A stretch of DNA of 64,000 nt from Eutypa lata (lineage: Eukaryota > Ascomycota > Sordariomycetes > Xylariales > Diatrypaceae), in assembly GCA_022661535.1 (NCBI GenBank), contig JAKULF010000004.1:1364001-1428000 (forward strand), read 5' to 3'. The notes under the pieces were generated by a model. The model was not told where the DNA came from. It saw only the letters and a program-made list of their open reading frames with translations, and ran no database searches. Made by a program: the position numbers and the translations under genes. Positions 10,479 through 19,553 of this stretch are shown in pieces. Numbering within the stretch: the first letter of the stretch is position 1; each line of letters starts with the position of its first letter.

Positions 10479-13400
10479 ATGGCGAATACGCGCTTCGGAA
10501 ACGCCGACCGGGGCCGGCAGATGGCCTCCCCAAGACCTAAAACGCGTGGTAGGTGTTAAGGTGCTCTCGGTTCTATACCCTCATGATGGAAGAAGTCGCA
10601 AACCTACTCGACCTTAGCGCAATTGCGATAGTTGCAGTCATCGCGCCTGTGTCATTACCCTCATCATTGTCGACACTCTCCTTATTATAATTATACACGG
10701 TGTCTAACATAATCCCGTTCCTACCTTCCTAGACACGAAAGATACTCTTTGCCGAAATGTCTTGATATATGGTCATTGCCGCTACGAAGACCAAGGCTGC
10801 GCCTTCAACCACGACCAACATAAAAATGCATCAAACTCTACCGATAGGTTAGTTGGATTTTGCTAGTCGTTTACTCTTGTCTTGTTTTGCCCTAGCCCTT
10901 GTCTTCCAGATTGGTTCCTGTTACCGAACCTCGCGTGAACATCCTACTTCGGCCAAACCACAGATTCTTTGTAGGCAATAGAAGTACTTTCAGTGTGGGT
11001 TTGCAGCATCGATACTTGATATATTCCATACTTCCGATAGACCTCCGGGCCCAAAGTGGAAATGCGAGGAAGGGATGGAACACGAAGGAGCCCAACCGGA
11101 AATGGTCACCATCTACTTCGACAAGATGGAGTTTTGAAGAACAATACCACTGTCTGCCCATCTACCTCCGAGTGCGAATATCCCATACTCCAAACAGCAG
11201 CGACGGTTCCCATGCGGGGGGTACGCCAACGTCCAACTTCGCCATTCCTGACTAATACCAATTCCCATATGGCCGGCGTCAATCCTCCTGCTACGACACC
11301 GGATCTTCATATAACTCTAGAGGATTCAGATCCACCACGGTTCAGATCAGCCTCGGAGCCCTTGAATTCACCAGAGGAAACAAAACCTATCACGATTACT
11401 CTCGGATCGATTGATTATCTTGTTCCACTTAAGGATATGCACTCTCGTCAGATAGAAACTTGCAAGGGAATTCGGACTGAATATGCTAACCGGCAATTTG
11501 GTAATAGCTCTAAGAAATCGCTAAACGTTGACTCGCCTTCATTTACCCCCGCCCAACTTCCATCTGGCAAGAAATCAACTTTCTCTACAAATGCAACCCC
11601 TTTTACTCCCCGAGGGGCTGCTAGCTGTAAGAAATATGGCAAATTTTCATCCTGATAGGCAATGTTCTTATATGATTCACAGCAGCCAATCCCGTTCTAC
11701 CCCAAGATACGGGTTCGTCTCTCTTCAAAGCTGGTCAATTTACAGACTTCACGCCACAGAATTATGACCTGAACACGGGGGTATGTCGAATAAAAGGAGC
11801 AATATAGTCACGTAGAGATTGAGCTAACATCATATAGAGCACAGCCAATGGCTCGACAGACAATAGTTCACTTGGTTATGATCCTTTTACTATGTCTGGC
11901 GTCGGACATTCGTTGCCTGCGACAGGATTCAACCCATATGCTGAAGATCACACCAACTTAGCGACTGGAGCCGCTCCTTATTATGCGGCTCAAAACGCTT
12001 ATACAACTCCTCTACAACCGGTAATAAATCAAAACGCCGAATGGCAAAAGCGTAATAAGACTCTAACTGTTACTAGTTGAATTACCACCTTTATAACCCT
12101 GTTACGCCTATGAGAGAAAACTTGCAGCTATATCAAAGACATGTTCAAGAGTTCTTCATCCCGGACAGTATAAGAGAAGACCTTACGAAAAGGTCCGAAG
12201 CTGCCAGACAGGTTCTTCCTAGTTAGTCTCATCAAGCCAAGTGAATGTATTCATTTCTAACGAATGCAGACTCACAACTACCTTCTCCTTCGCACTACCA
12301 CACCCTTGTCCCCATAGATAACAAAGTTAGACCGGCGTCTGGCTTCTTCGGTTTCGTCAGTTGGGTTTATAAAGCCAGTTCTAAGAAAACTGGAAATATA
12401 TACTGTTTGAGACGTATCGAAGGTTTGTTAATCATCCCTTCAAGCTAGACAACTCGCTAACAATTATCGCTGAAGGTTACCGTCTAACAAATGAAGACGC
12501 TTTTCTAAAGATAATAGGGGCATGGAGGAAAATCTCACACCCCGGTATCGTGACTCTTTTTGAGGCTTTTACGACACGAGACTTCAATGACAGCTCCTTA
12601 GTCTTTGCTCATCACTACCACCCGCTTTCTAAGACGCTTTCAGACCTTCATTTCCCTTCTGACCGTTTTAGACGCCCATCTCCTGTCCCAGAAAGAGTGC
12701 TATGGAGTTATCTCGTACAGATCGCTAGCGCGCTTAAGGTTATCCACAACGCAAAACTTGCTGCTCGTTGCATTGATGTCACAAAAGTGATTTTGACAGA
12801 TAAGAATCGCGTCAGGCTAAGTGCCTGCGCCGTCCTCGACGTACTTCACTTAGAAGCCCGTCGACCAGTTGAAGATTTACAGCAGGAGGATTTCTTGCAT
12901 CTTGGAAAGCTCATCCTGGGTATAGCAACAAACACGCTACCTAGAAACATTCAGGACATATGGGCGTCACTAGATCAACTTGGCAGGGTATACAGCCCAG
13001 ATCTCAAGGATAGAGTATCGTGGCTACTAAGCCCGTCGTCCCCACAAACCCCCAACGCCACATCTCCCACCGGCGCGCAACCGCCAAAGACGGCCGAACA
13101 GCTGCTCTTCGACCTAGCGCAACACACGGCGGATCTCCTCGACGCGTCCTTCAACCTCCAGGATGAGACGACGGCATACCTAGGCAGGGAGCTTGAGAAC
13201 GGCCGCCTCTTCCGGCTCGCGGCCAAGCTAGGCGTCATCAATGAGCGGCCTGAGTTCGACGGCGACCCTAACTGGTCCGAGACGGGTGAACGCTATACGC
13301 TCAAGCTGTTCCGCGACTACGTGTTCCACCAGGTAGACGCGGCGGGGAACCCGATTGTGGATCTGGGCCACGTCGTCTCCTGTCTCAACAAGCTCGACGT

Positions 13401-13569
13401 CGGCGTGGACGAGAAGGTCTACCTTACCAGCCGCGACAACCAGACCGCTTTTATCGTCTCCTACAAGGAGCTTAAGAAGCAGGCGCAGACTGCCTTCGGC
13501 GATCTACTTAAGGGGTCCTCGTCGTCTAAGCAGCAGCAACAACAGCAGTCTGGTAGGGCCGGCTACTAG
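10479..13569 (+). CDS. PAN3: PAN3, regulatory subunit of the Pan2-Pan3 poly(A) deadenylase
   Basis: Eight exons: 10479-10548, 10733-10847, 11508-11626, 11683-11780, 11838-12020, 12077-12221, 12270-12422 and 12476-13569. All junctions are in phase and give 658 aa, the usual PAN3 size. Residues 30-50 form the N-terminal CCCH zinc finger (Cys30, Cys39, Cys46, His50), which binds poly(A). Next come a PAM2-like segment around NVDSPSFTPAQ that should bind Pab1, and the FTPQNYDLN and NPYAEDHTNLA blocks. The pseudokinase domain follows (WVYKASS, YCLRRIEG, TDKNRVRLSACAVLD), then a coiled coil and the C-terminal knob (FRDYVFHQVDAAGNPIVDLG, SYKELKK). It recruits and positions the Pan2 nuclease for cytoplasmic poly(A) shortening. 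Introns 3-7 are 48-57 bp, but intron 2 is 660 bp (see findings). The C-terminal tail has a short Gln run. Confidence 0.96.
10848..11507 (+). other. Unusually long PAN3 intron 2 with open frames
   Basis: Donor GTTAGT at 10848, branch-like GCTAAC at 11485-11490, acceptor TAATAG ending at 11507. At 660 bp it is about ten times the size of the gene's later introns. It contains overlapping open frames 10899-11255 and 11056-11655; the second is in frame with PAN3 exon 3. An alternative 5' isoform lacking the zinc finger is possible but unproven. Confidence 0.6.
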
Positions 13570-15331
13570 GGGAGGGCTCCGAGGACGGCTCCGATGACGA
13601 CGATGGCTAGGAGGTCCGGATACTATAGGGGAAGAGGAGGCCGACAATTAACCCATACTATAAAGGGGTCCCCGCTCGGGGTCGGGGTCGGGGTCAGGGC
13701 ACCTCCAACAGGTCCCAGAGCGAAGCGGTCATCTATGCGGCGAAACATTCCGGCATCGATCTGAAACGAAAGGAGATGGAAGGAAAAGGAGACGGGGGAG
13801 CTAAAGAACACACAGGAAATCGATCACTGTGATGAGATGAGAAGGTATAATTTGAATATGCCACTGATTGATTGATTGATTGGATTGGTCAGGTCTAAGT
13901 AGCATGTTCTTGAGGAATAGGACAGAGAGTGAGGGGGAGAGGGGGAGAGAGAGAGACAGACAGAGAGAGAGAGAGAGATACGGAAGAGGGATGAAAGGAA
14001 AGGTGGGAAAGGAATGAGTCTTCACTATAGTACGAAACGAAACAGCTTTTTTATTATTATTACTTACTCCGCTGACCGAGCTGAGAAGAGGTGAGCTGTT
14101 CCTTAGTTTCAGTTGAGTCAAGATCGAGATCGAGAATTCCCTGTCTAGTTCTGGAGAAAGGGTCAGAAGCCAGCGAGCGAGCGAGCGAGAGAGGGAGAAA
14201 GAGAAAGGCAGAGAGAGATACGATGGTGATAAGAGTAAACCGTAGCAGTAATAGCATATGGAAACAATCAAACAGACAGCAAGCAGACGGGCAAGCAGAT
14301 GGACAAGACAGGCTAAGGACTATGACTAAGACTAAAGCAACAAGAAAAAGAGAAAGAAAAGGAAGTCAGAGACAGACACAGACACACAGACAGTCACAGA
14401 CAGACAGACAGACAAGAGACAGATATATATGATTCATGAAACTGACGTTTTACTGCTATTGTGCTGTGATATAACTATAATTTGATTGTAGACTTTTGGG
14501 AGGGGAAGGGAGTTGAACAGGTGGGATGTATGAGTGTATGGTTGGTTGATAGGTATTAAGTAGTGGGCAGGCTCATTTCGTACACGAGCTACGTATAAAA
14601 CGATGGGCTAGTCTTGCGAAGAGATTTCAGTCGATTCGATGTTTACTTATTGATTGATTGATCAGTTGGTTTGTTGGTTGGTTGGTTGGTTGGTGGTATT
14701 ACCCCTTTTTTATTTATGCCGGATATAGCTTAGGTAGGTAGGTAGGTAGGTAGGTAGGTAGGTAGCTAGGTAGTGCGTTCCCTTGACCTCCTCTCTTCGC
14801 TTCTCCCCCTCGTGTGTATGGTATGCTACGTATGTCTACCACACACCAACATTGCAAAGCAAGCAAGCAGCAAGCAACTCAAGTAGGTAGCTGGGTAAGT
14901 AGGCAATCAGGTATATTGGGTATACTTTCATTGGTATAGGGGTGAGTGAACACACTGAACACACACATCCCTCCTCCTACGTAACTGACAGCTACTTACT
15001 TAGGTACCTAGCCAACTTCTCATCTCCTCTCCTTTATGTCTCGCTCAAATTCCCTTTCTCTCGTACTCACCCACCTACGCACGCCCACATATACAGGTAA
15101 ATAGACGACTCGGTCGGCCGGTTGGTTGGTTGGTCGAAAAAAATCAACTTCCGAGTAAATAATACACTGTTACATCTTTGCAGTAAAGAAAGCCCATCCA
15201 TTAGAAGAATCAACGCCCACCCGTACCCAGTGTTAGTCAATAAGTTGGTTATAATTTTGATGTTTTTCTCTGATTCCCTTGATCCCATTCTTTCATTCCG
15301 CAACATACATACACTGCTTGCCTGCCTTTAT
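13570..15331. repeat. Microsatellite-rich convergent intergenic region
   Basis: Lies between the convergent PAN3 and SF3A1 genes. Tracts include ATTG repeats at 13865-13882, GAGA/CAGA at 13929-13979, GCGA x4 at 14173-14189, CAGA at 14370-14424, TTGG at 14671-14694 and TAGG x8 at 14731-14765. Their open frames (for example 13801-14271 minus) are repeat artefacts. No gene seen. Confidence 0.85.
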
Positions 15332-17200
15332 TTACTGTGCCTGCTGCTGCTGTTGTTGTTGTTGTTGTTGCTGCTGCTGCTGCTCCTTATCCTTCGCAAA
15401 CCTCTGGTGAATGCGCGCGATCTGCTCATCGACATTAACGCTCTGCAGGTGCGCGACGTGGGCCTGGCTCCGGCCCTCGAGGTTCCCGTCGTAGCTGTTG
15501 ATAGCGGCGCGTTTGCGCCGGGCGGCCTCCTCCTCGGTGACGATGGGCTGGCCCGTGGCGGCGTCGAAAAGGTCGCCGCGCTGGCTCGCGAACCGCTTCA
15601 GGTTGTTCGCCATGTCCGAGTGCGTCAGGTTCGTCGTGGCGTACCGCGAGTCCGCCTTCGCCTTCTGCTCCTTCCACGACGGGTCCAGCAGCTCGATCCG
15701 CATGTGCTCCTCCAGCTCGCCCATCGGGATCTGCTGCTTGCAGTTCGGGCAGAGCGCCAGCTGCTGCGCCCCCTGCCGTGTCGCCGTCCGCTGCGCCGCC
15801 CGCGGCACGTAGTTCTCTTTGATCTTCATCGGGGCCGCGCCGCCTTTGGCTTCGGCTTGCGCTTGCTGCATCCGTAGGCGCGCTTCTTCGCGCTCGCGGA
15901 TCTTGCGCGATTCTTCGTCTTCGCGGGTGCCGTTGGGTGGAGGTGGTGGTGGAGCCATCTGATATGCAGCTTGTGGGGGGGTTGGTGTTTGTACGGGGTA
16001 AGGCTGTTGTTGTGGTGGGTATGAGGGATGTTGTGGGAGGGTGTAACTGGGTTGCGTTTGTGATGGGTACCCATTGTAGATGTGGTCCTCTTCGCCGGGC
16101 ATGGCTTCTTCGATGCGCAGGTTGGCGCTGACGGAGACTCTAGCCTTCTGTTCTAAAGAGGCGTATTGTAGGTCGGAGAGCGAGGTGGGAGGGGGAAGAT
16201 TCGCCTGGTCGTCGGCTTCGGTAAATACGACCGTCTCGACAACGACGAAATCGTGCCAGTCGATCTGTGCATACGTTATGCGCTCCTTCTCTACCTCTTC
16301 TTCCTTCTTCTGCTTCTCATCTTCCTGATACTTCAGCCATTCGGCTCTTTGCTTTGCCCGGGTCAGGATGTGGTACTTGTCGTCAACGTTCTGCTGCAGC
16401 TCGGCAATGCGCTCTTGCTGGACCTTGCCGCCCTCGCCGTCGATGCCGCCGGCGCGCAATAGCATGGAATACTGATCGATGAGGTGCTGGAAGAAGTTGT
16501 GCAGGCTATGGTTGGGGCGCAGGAAGTCAAACTGGTAGTTGCCAGCCTCCCGCTGCGAGAGGGCCGTCATAAACTGTCGGCCATTCTTTGCGACAAACAA
16601 CGCGGTCAGTTTCACAACCTCCAGATCCTGGGCGCTGATATTGGGCATACGCGCAGAGAACTGAAAGTCCGGCGGCTTGGGAGGGCCGACGGGCTTCTCC
16701 TCGACCGGAACAGCGGCCTCGCCCACGCGACCGGCGGCTACGGCGGTGCCTCGGCCTTCCTTGATCTCGCTTAATCTCCATAGGTAGAAGGGGTTGTATG
16801 GGTCGGCATCGCTCAGGAAGCTGAATTTGGGGTTGCTCTTCTCTTTTTCTCGGATACGATCTATATCAATGTAGAGGGTATGGTTAGCAACACAAACATG
16901 TAGTATATCATCGCGTAAAAGTGAAGTGTTTCGTCGTTGGTTTTTAGGTAAGTATGGGGAATGAAATAAATATGTGCCTTCAAATGCTAGACCATTCCTA
17001 GCGACAAATCCAGCTGTCTTCTCGAGAATCGCTACACACCGAGGGTATTGTATTAGCAATTGCATTATGACACAATTAGAAAATGGTGGCGACTTACTTC
17101 TGAATTCTTTGGGTGGTAGAACAACACCCTGAGGAGGCTTGATTTCATCGAGAACGGCGGAAGGTCCCGACGCTGCATCGCCGTTAGTAGCTGCGGCCAT
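15332..17200 (-). CDS. SAP114: Splicing factor 3A subunit 1 (SF3A1/Prp21/Sap114)
   Basis: Three exons, 17200-17098, 17031-16978 and 16860-15332, give 561 aa. SURP1 spans about residues 30-80 (TAGFVARNGLAFE, then NPKFSFLSDADPYNPFY). SURP2 follows (LTALFVAKNGRQFMTAL, FDFLRPNHSLHNFFQHLIDQY), then the Prp21 region (AKQRAEWLKYQEDEKQKKEE), which binds SF3A3/SF3A2, a Pro/Gln-rich linker and the CPNCKQQIPMGELEEHMRIE block. The protein ends in a polyglutamine run encoded by CAG/CAA repeats (15338-15384). It belongs to the U2 snRNP SF3a complex that stabilises branch-point recognition. The human C-terminal ubiquitin-like domain is absent. Intron 1 is a 66-bp GT-AG intron; intron 2 is inferred as GC-AG (117 bp). 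Both are multiples of three without stops, so reading through gives one 622-aa frame that would interrupt SURP1. Confidence 0.94.
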   Translation of the reverse strand: MAAATNGDAASGPSAVLDEIKPPQGVVLPPKEFRSKSPPFSNCVIMQLLIQYPRCVAILEKTAGFVARNGLAFEGTYLFHSPYLPKNQRRNTSLLRDDILHVCVANHTLYIDIDRIREKEKSNPKFSFLSDADPYNPFYLWRLSEIKEGRGTAVAAGRVGEAAVPVEEKPVGPPKPPDFQFSARMPNISAQDLEVVKLTALFVAKNGRQFMTALSQREAGNYQFDFLRPNHSLHNFFQHLIDQYSMLLRAGGIDGEGGKVQQERIAELQQNVDDKYHILTRAKQRAEWLKYQEDEKQKKEEEVEKERITYAQIDWHDFVVVETVVFTEADDQANLPPPTSLSDLQYASLEQKARVSVSANLRIEEAMPGEEDHIYNGYPSQTQPSYTLPQHPSYPPQQQPYPVQTPTPPQAAYQMAPPPPPPNGTREDEESRKIREREEARLRMQQAQAEAKGGAAPMKIKENYVPRAAQRTATRQGAQQLALCPNCKQQIPMGELEEHMRIELLDPSWKEQKAKADSRYATTNLTHSDMANNLKRFASQRGDLFDAATGQPIVTEEEAARRKRAAINSYDGNLEGRSQAHVAHLQSVNVDEQIARIHQRFAKDKEQQQQQQQQQQQQQQAQ

Positions 17201-17974
17201 TCTGACGGCGAATATAAAACCCTCCTTTGCGTTGATGTAGCTATTAGGAATCGTTGATATCGATGGTATTCTACAACGATGCTTCTTAAGGTAAATTAGA
17301 CGACGACGCGGCGGGAAGTTGTCGTTTGATTTGATTTAGGAAGCTCCTCGATTGTCGATTGTCGATTGTCGAGATTGGAGATCTCTGATAAACTCGTTTG
17401 GGTGGGCCGTGCTCTCTCAGCCTTGCATCTGTAGGTCCCACTACGTATGTATATGTACCAGGGGAGATGAGCATCGTTTAATAAATTTGGCATTTTAGAA
17501 GCATAACCAGTATTAGCGTTTTATTAACTTCTATTAGCAGAACCTTACGAAGTATGTCCTCTAATTTCAGCGATACGAACTTACTTACTCTATGAAGCAG
17601 CAGCATTGAATGTCTTCTTAAAAGCGTGCAATTTTTATCTCATCATGAATAGGTGGCATTCAACTTATTGCAATTAAATAGCTACGGAGTACGGTACAAT
17701 AGTTACTAAGTATGTACATAGTAAACTGCCCATAGGGACAAATTACTGCATGTAACTAAATTTATCGATACTGAGCAGCTGAATAGAACCTGGTCGAGGC
17801 TAAGATCCGTAACCCGTAACCTTGGGTCCATGAATTGAGGCCACTGTAGCATCAGCAGAGCTTTAAGGAAGTACCCAAGTATCTCCCTAATGTAATTTGC
17901 ATCCCATTGACGCGGCCCAGACGCGGCTACATGTACTTGGGTAAGCTGTTTCAATACGAATTAATTACGAATAT
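17201..17974. other. Promoter region of SF3A1 and spacer
   Basis: No supported gene. Contains an ATTGTCG triplication near 17350-17371. The sequence becomes AT-rich toward the LTR element. Confidence 0.5.
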
Positions 17975-18090
17975 TGGTAGGCGCGACCGTGACTATTGGT
18001 ATTTAGCTAGTTCGAGCTGGTCCCGGACCAGTTAGCAGAACCTAGAAAATATAACATCGCTTTACCCCCCAGCTACATTTCTAGCAAACA
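17975..18090 (+). repeat. Left 116-bp LTR-like direct repeat
   Basis: Begins TGGTAGGCGCG and ends CTAGCAAACA. Differs from the right copy only by a T for C and an A for G, both RIP-type transitions. Confidence 0.85.
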
Positions 18091-18092
18091 CT

Positions 18093-18410
18093 TTAATAAT
18101 AAAAGTGAAATATAATTACGATTATAACGGCTATATTATTATAAATGTATATATTTAATTATCTTTTTTTTTAATTTATTATTATAAATTATATAAATAA
18201 TTATTTTAAATCGAAATAATATATTATTAATTAAAATAATTATTAATACGATAATATTAATTTTATATAAACGTATATAATAAATAAAAAATAAGTTTAC
18301 GATAATAATAAATAACGATTAAATTTTAAACGAATAACGAATTAATTTAAAATAACTTAAATAATTTAAAACGAATTAAAATTAATAATAATAATAATAA
18401 TAATATTAAT
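18093..18410. repeat. Internal repeat copy 1 (heavily AT-converted)
   Basis: Aligns with 18556-18860 at an offset of about 463 bp. Nearly every remaining C is in a CpG or CpT context and CpA is practically absent. Relative to copy 2 it shows many G-to-A and some C-to-T changes at its right end. Confidence 0.75.
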
Positions 18411-18555
18411 GTTAATAAAAGTTTAATTTCGTTAATAATAAATAAAATATTAAGTAATAAACGTAATTATATCGATTAATATTTAATTAATTTTTATTAA
18501 TTTAAAATTAATTAATAAATTTAAAAAATATAATATTTTTTACTTTTTTAAATTA

Positions 18556-18860
18556 TTAATAATAAAAGTAAAATATAATTATAATTATAATAATTATATT
18601 ATTATAAATATATATATTTAATTATTTTTTCTTTTAATTTATTATTATAAATTATATAAATAATTATTTTAAATCGAAATAATATATTATTAATTAAAAT
18701 AATTATTAATATAATAATATTAACTTTATATAAACGTATATAATAAATAAAAAACGAGTTTATAACGGTAATAAATAACGGTTAAGCTTTAAACGAGCGG
18801 CGAGTTAAATTAAGATAATTTAAGTAATTCGGGACGGTATGGGATTGTTAATATTTGACG
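18556..18860. repeat. Internal repeat copy 2 (less mutated right end)
   Basis: Second copy of the internal repeat. Its right end (about 18780-18860) keeps GC-bearing sequence such as AACGAGCGGCGAG where copy 1 has AACGAATAACGAA. Confidence 0.75.
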
Positions 18861-18906
18861 TCGTCGACGACAGCTCGGTGTCGTCGAAGGTGGGCAAGAG
18901 GCCGAG

Positions 18907-19022
18907 TGGTAGGCGCGACCGTGACTATTGGTATTTAGCTAGTTCGAGCTGGTCCCGGACCAGTTAGCAGAACCTAGAAAATACAACATCGCTTTACCCC
19001 CCAGCTACATTTCTGGCAAACA
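18907..19022 (+). repeat. Right 116-bp LTR-like direct repeat
   Basis: Begins TGGTAGGCGCG and ends CTGGCAAACA. This is the less mutated of the two terminal copies. Confidence 0.85.
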
Positions 19023-19553
19023 ATATACATACATACAAGGGTTCCTAAAATAATCCCTGCCCCCAAAAGTTCACGCGGTTAACAACCACCACCACCAGTG
19101 AGTGACCTTGCACCCCTTAAATCCTTCAGCTGCTTTTTTAACAACTTGCCCACCGCTAATAAGTTCACCTCATCGTCGACTTTTACAAACCAAGGGGTTA
19201 ATTCCTTGACGACGAAGAAGACGATTTTTCTACACTTTTCATATTTTCTTCTGAAATGTCACTTTCATTAGTGACCTTATTGTAATGATCTGCTTCGCTT
19301 CTTGACTTTCATTGATCAATTGACAGTTTCTTTTTTTTTTAAGTCTTACCTCAAGTACCACAAATTTCCTATACTTATTTTATTCTACTTCGGGTGACGG
19401 TTGGAAATTGAAACGAGGGACAGACAATCCGAGAAGAGGCCACACATCCCTCTTTTCTTCCTCCCTTCTTCCGCCCGCCCTACTATTCCTTTAACTCCTA
19501 CGTCGTTCACAGGACTTATCCAAACGACCGCCAGTAGCAATTGAAACACAATC
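19023..19553. promoter_or_regulatory. PMT1 5' region
   Basis: 531 bp between the LTR element and the PMT1 start, with pyrimidine-rich tracts (about 19329-19345 and 19454-19478) typical of fungal core promoters and 5' UTRs. No TATA box is obvious. The element therefore sits within promoter range of PMT1. Confidence 0.45.

Larger units (their letters stand above)
17975..19022. mobile_element. Miniature LTR-type element with 116-bp terminal direct repeats, RIP-mutated interior
   Basis: Two direct repeats, 17975-18090 and 18907-19022, are identical except for two transitions. Each begins TG and ends CA, as LTRs do. The element is flanked by ATAT at 17971-17974 and 19023-19026, a plausible 4-bp target-site duplication (5 bp AATAT if the end is set one base earlier). 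The 816-bp interior is extremely AT-rich and has no coding capacity, so it resembles a TRIM (terminal-repeat retrotransposon in miniature) or a collapsed, RIP-degraded LTR retrotransposon. Orientation is not certain. The purine-rich GGGCAAGAGGCCGAG just before the right repeat could be a polypurine tract, which would favour + orientation. Confidence 0.75.

Noticed and set aside
10330..10617. 95-aa plus-strand frame upstream of and overlapping PAN3 exon 1
   Set aside because: Out of frame with PAN3; the conserved PAN3 start lies inside it in another frame.
13801..14271. 156-aa minus-strand frame rich in Leu/Ser
   Set aside because: Translation of GAGA/TCTC microsatellites.
13865..14765. Regular short repeats considered as a CRISPR array
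   Set aside because: They are simple tetranucleotide microsatellites without unique spacers, in a eukaryotic genome.
15122..15877. 251-aa plus-strand frame with a poly-Leu run
   Set aside because: Antisense to SF3A1; the Leu run is the reverse of its polyglutamine tract.
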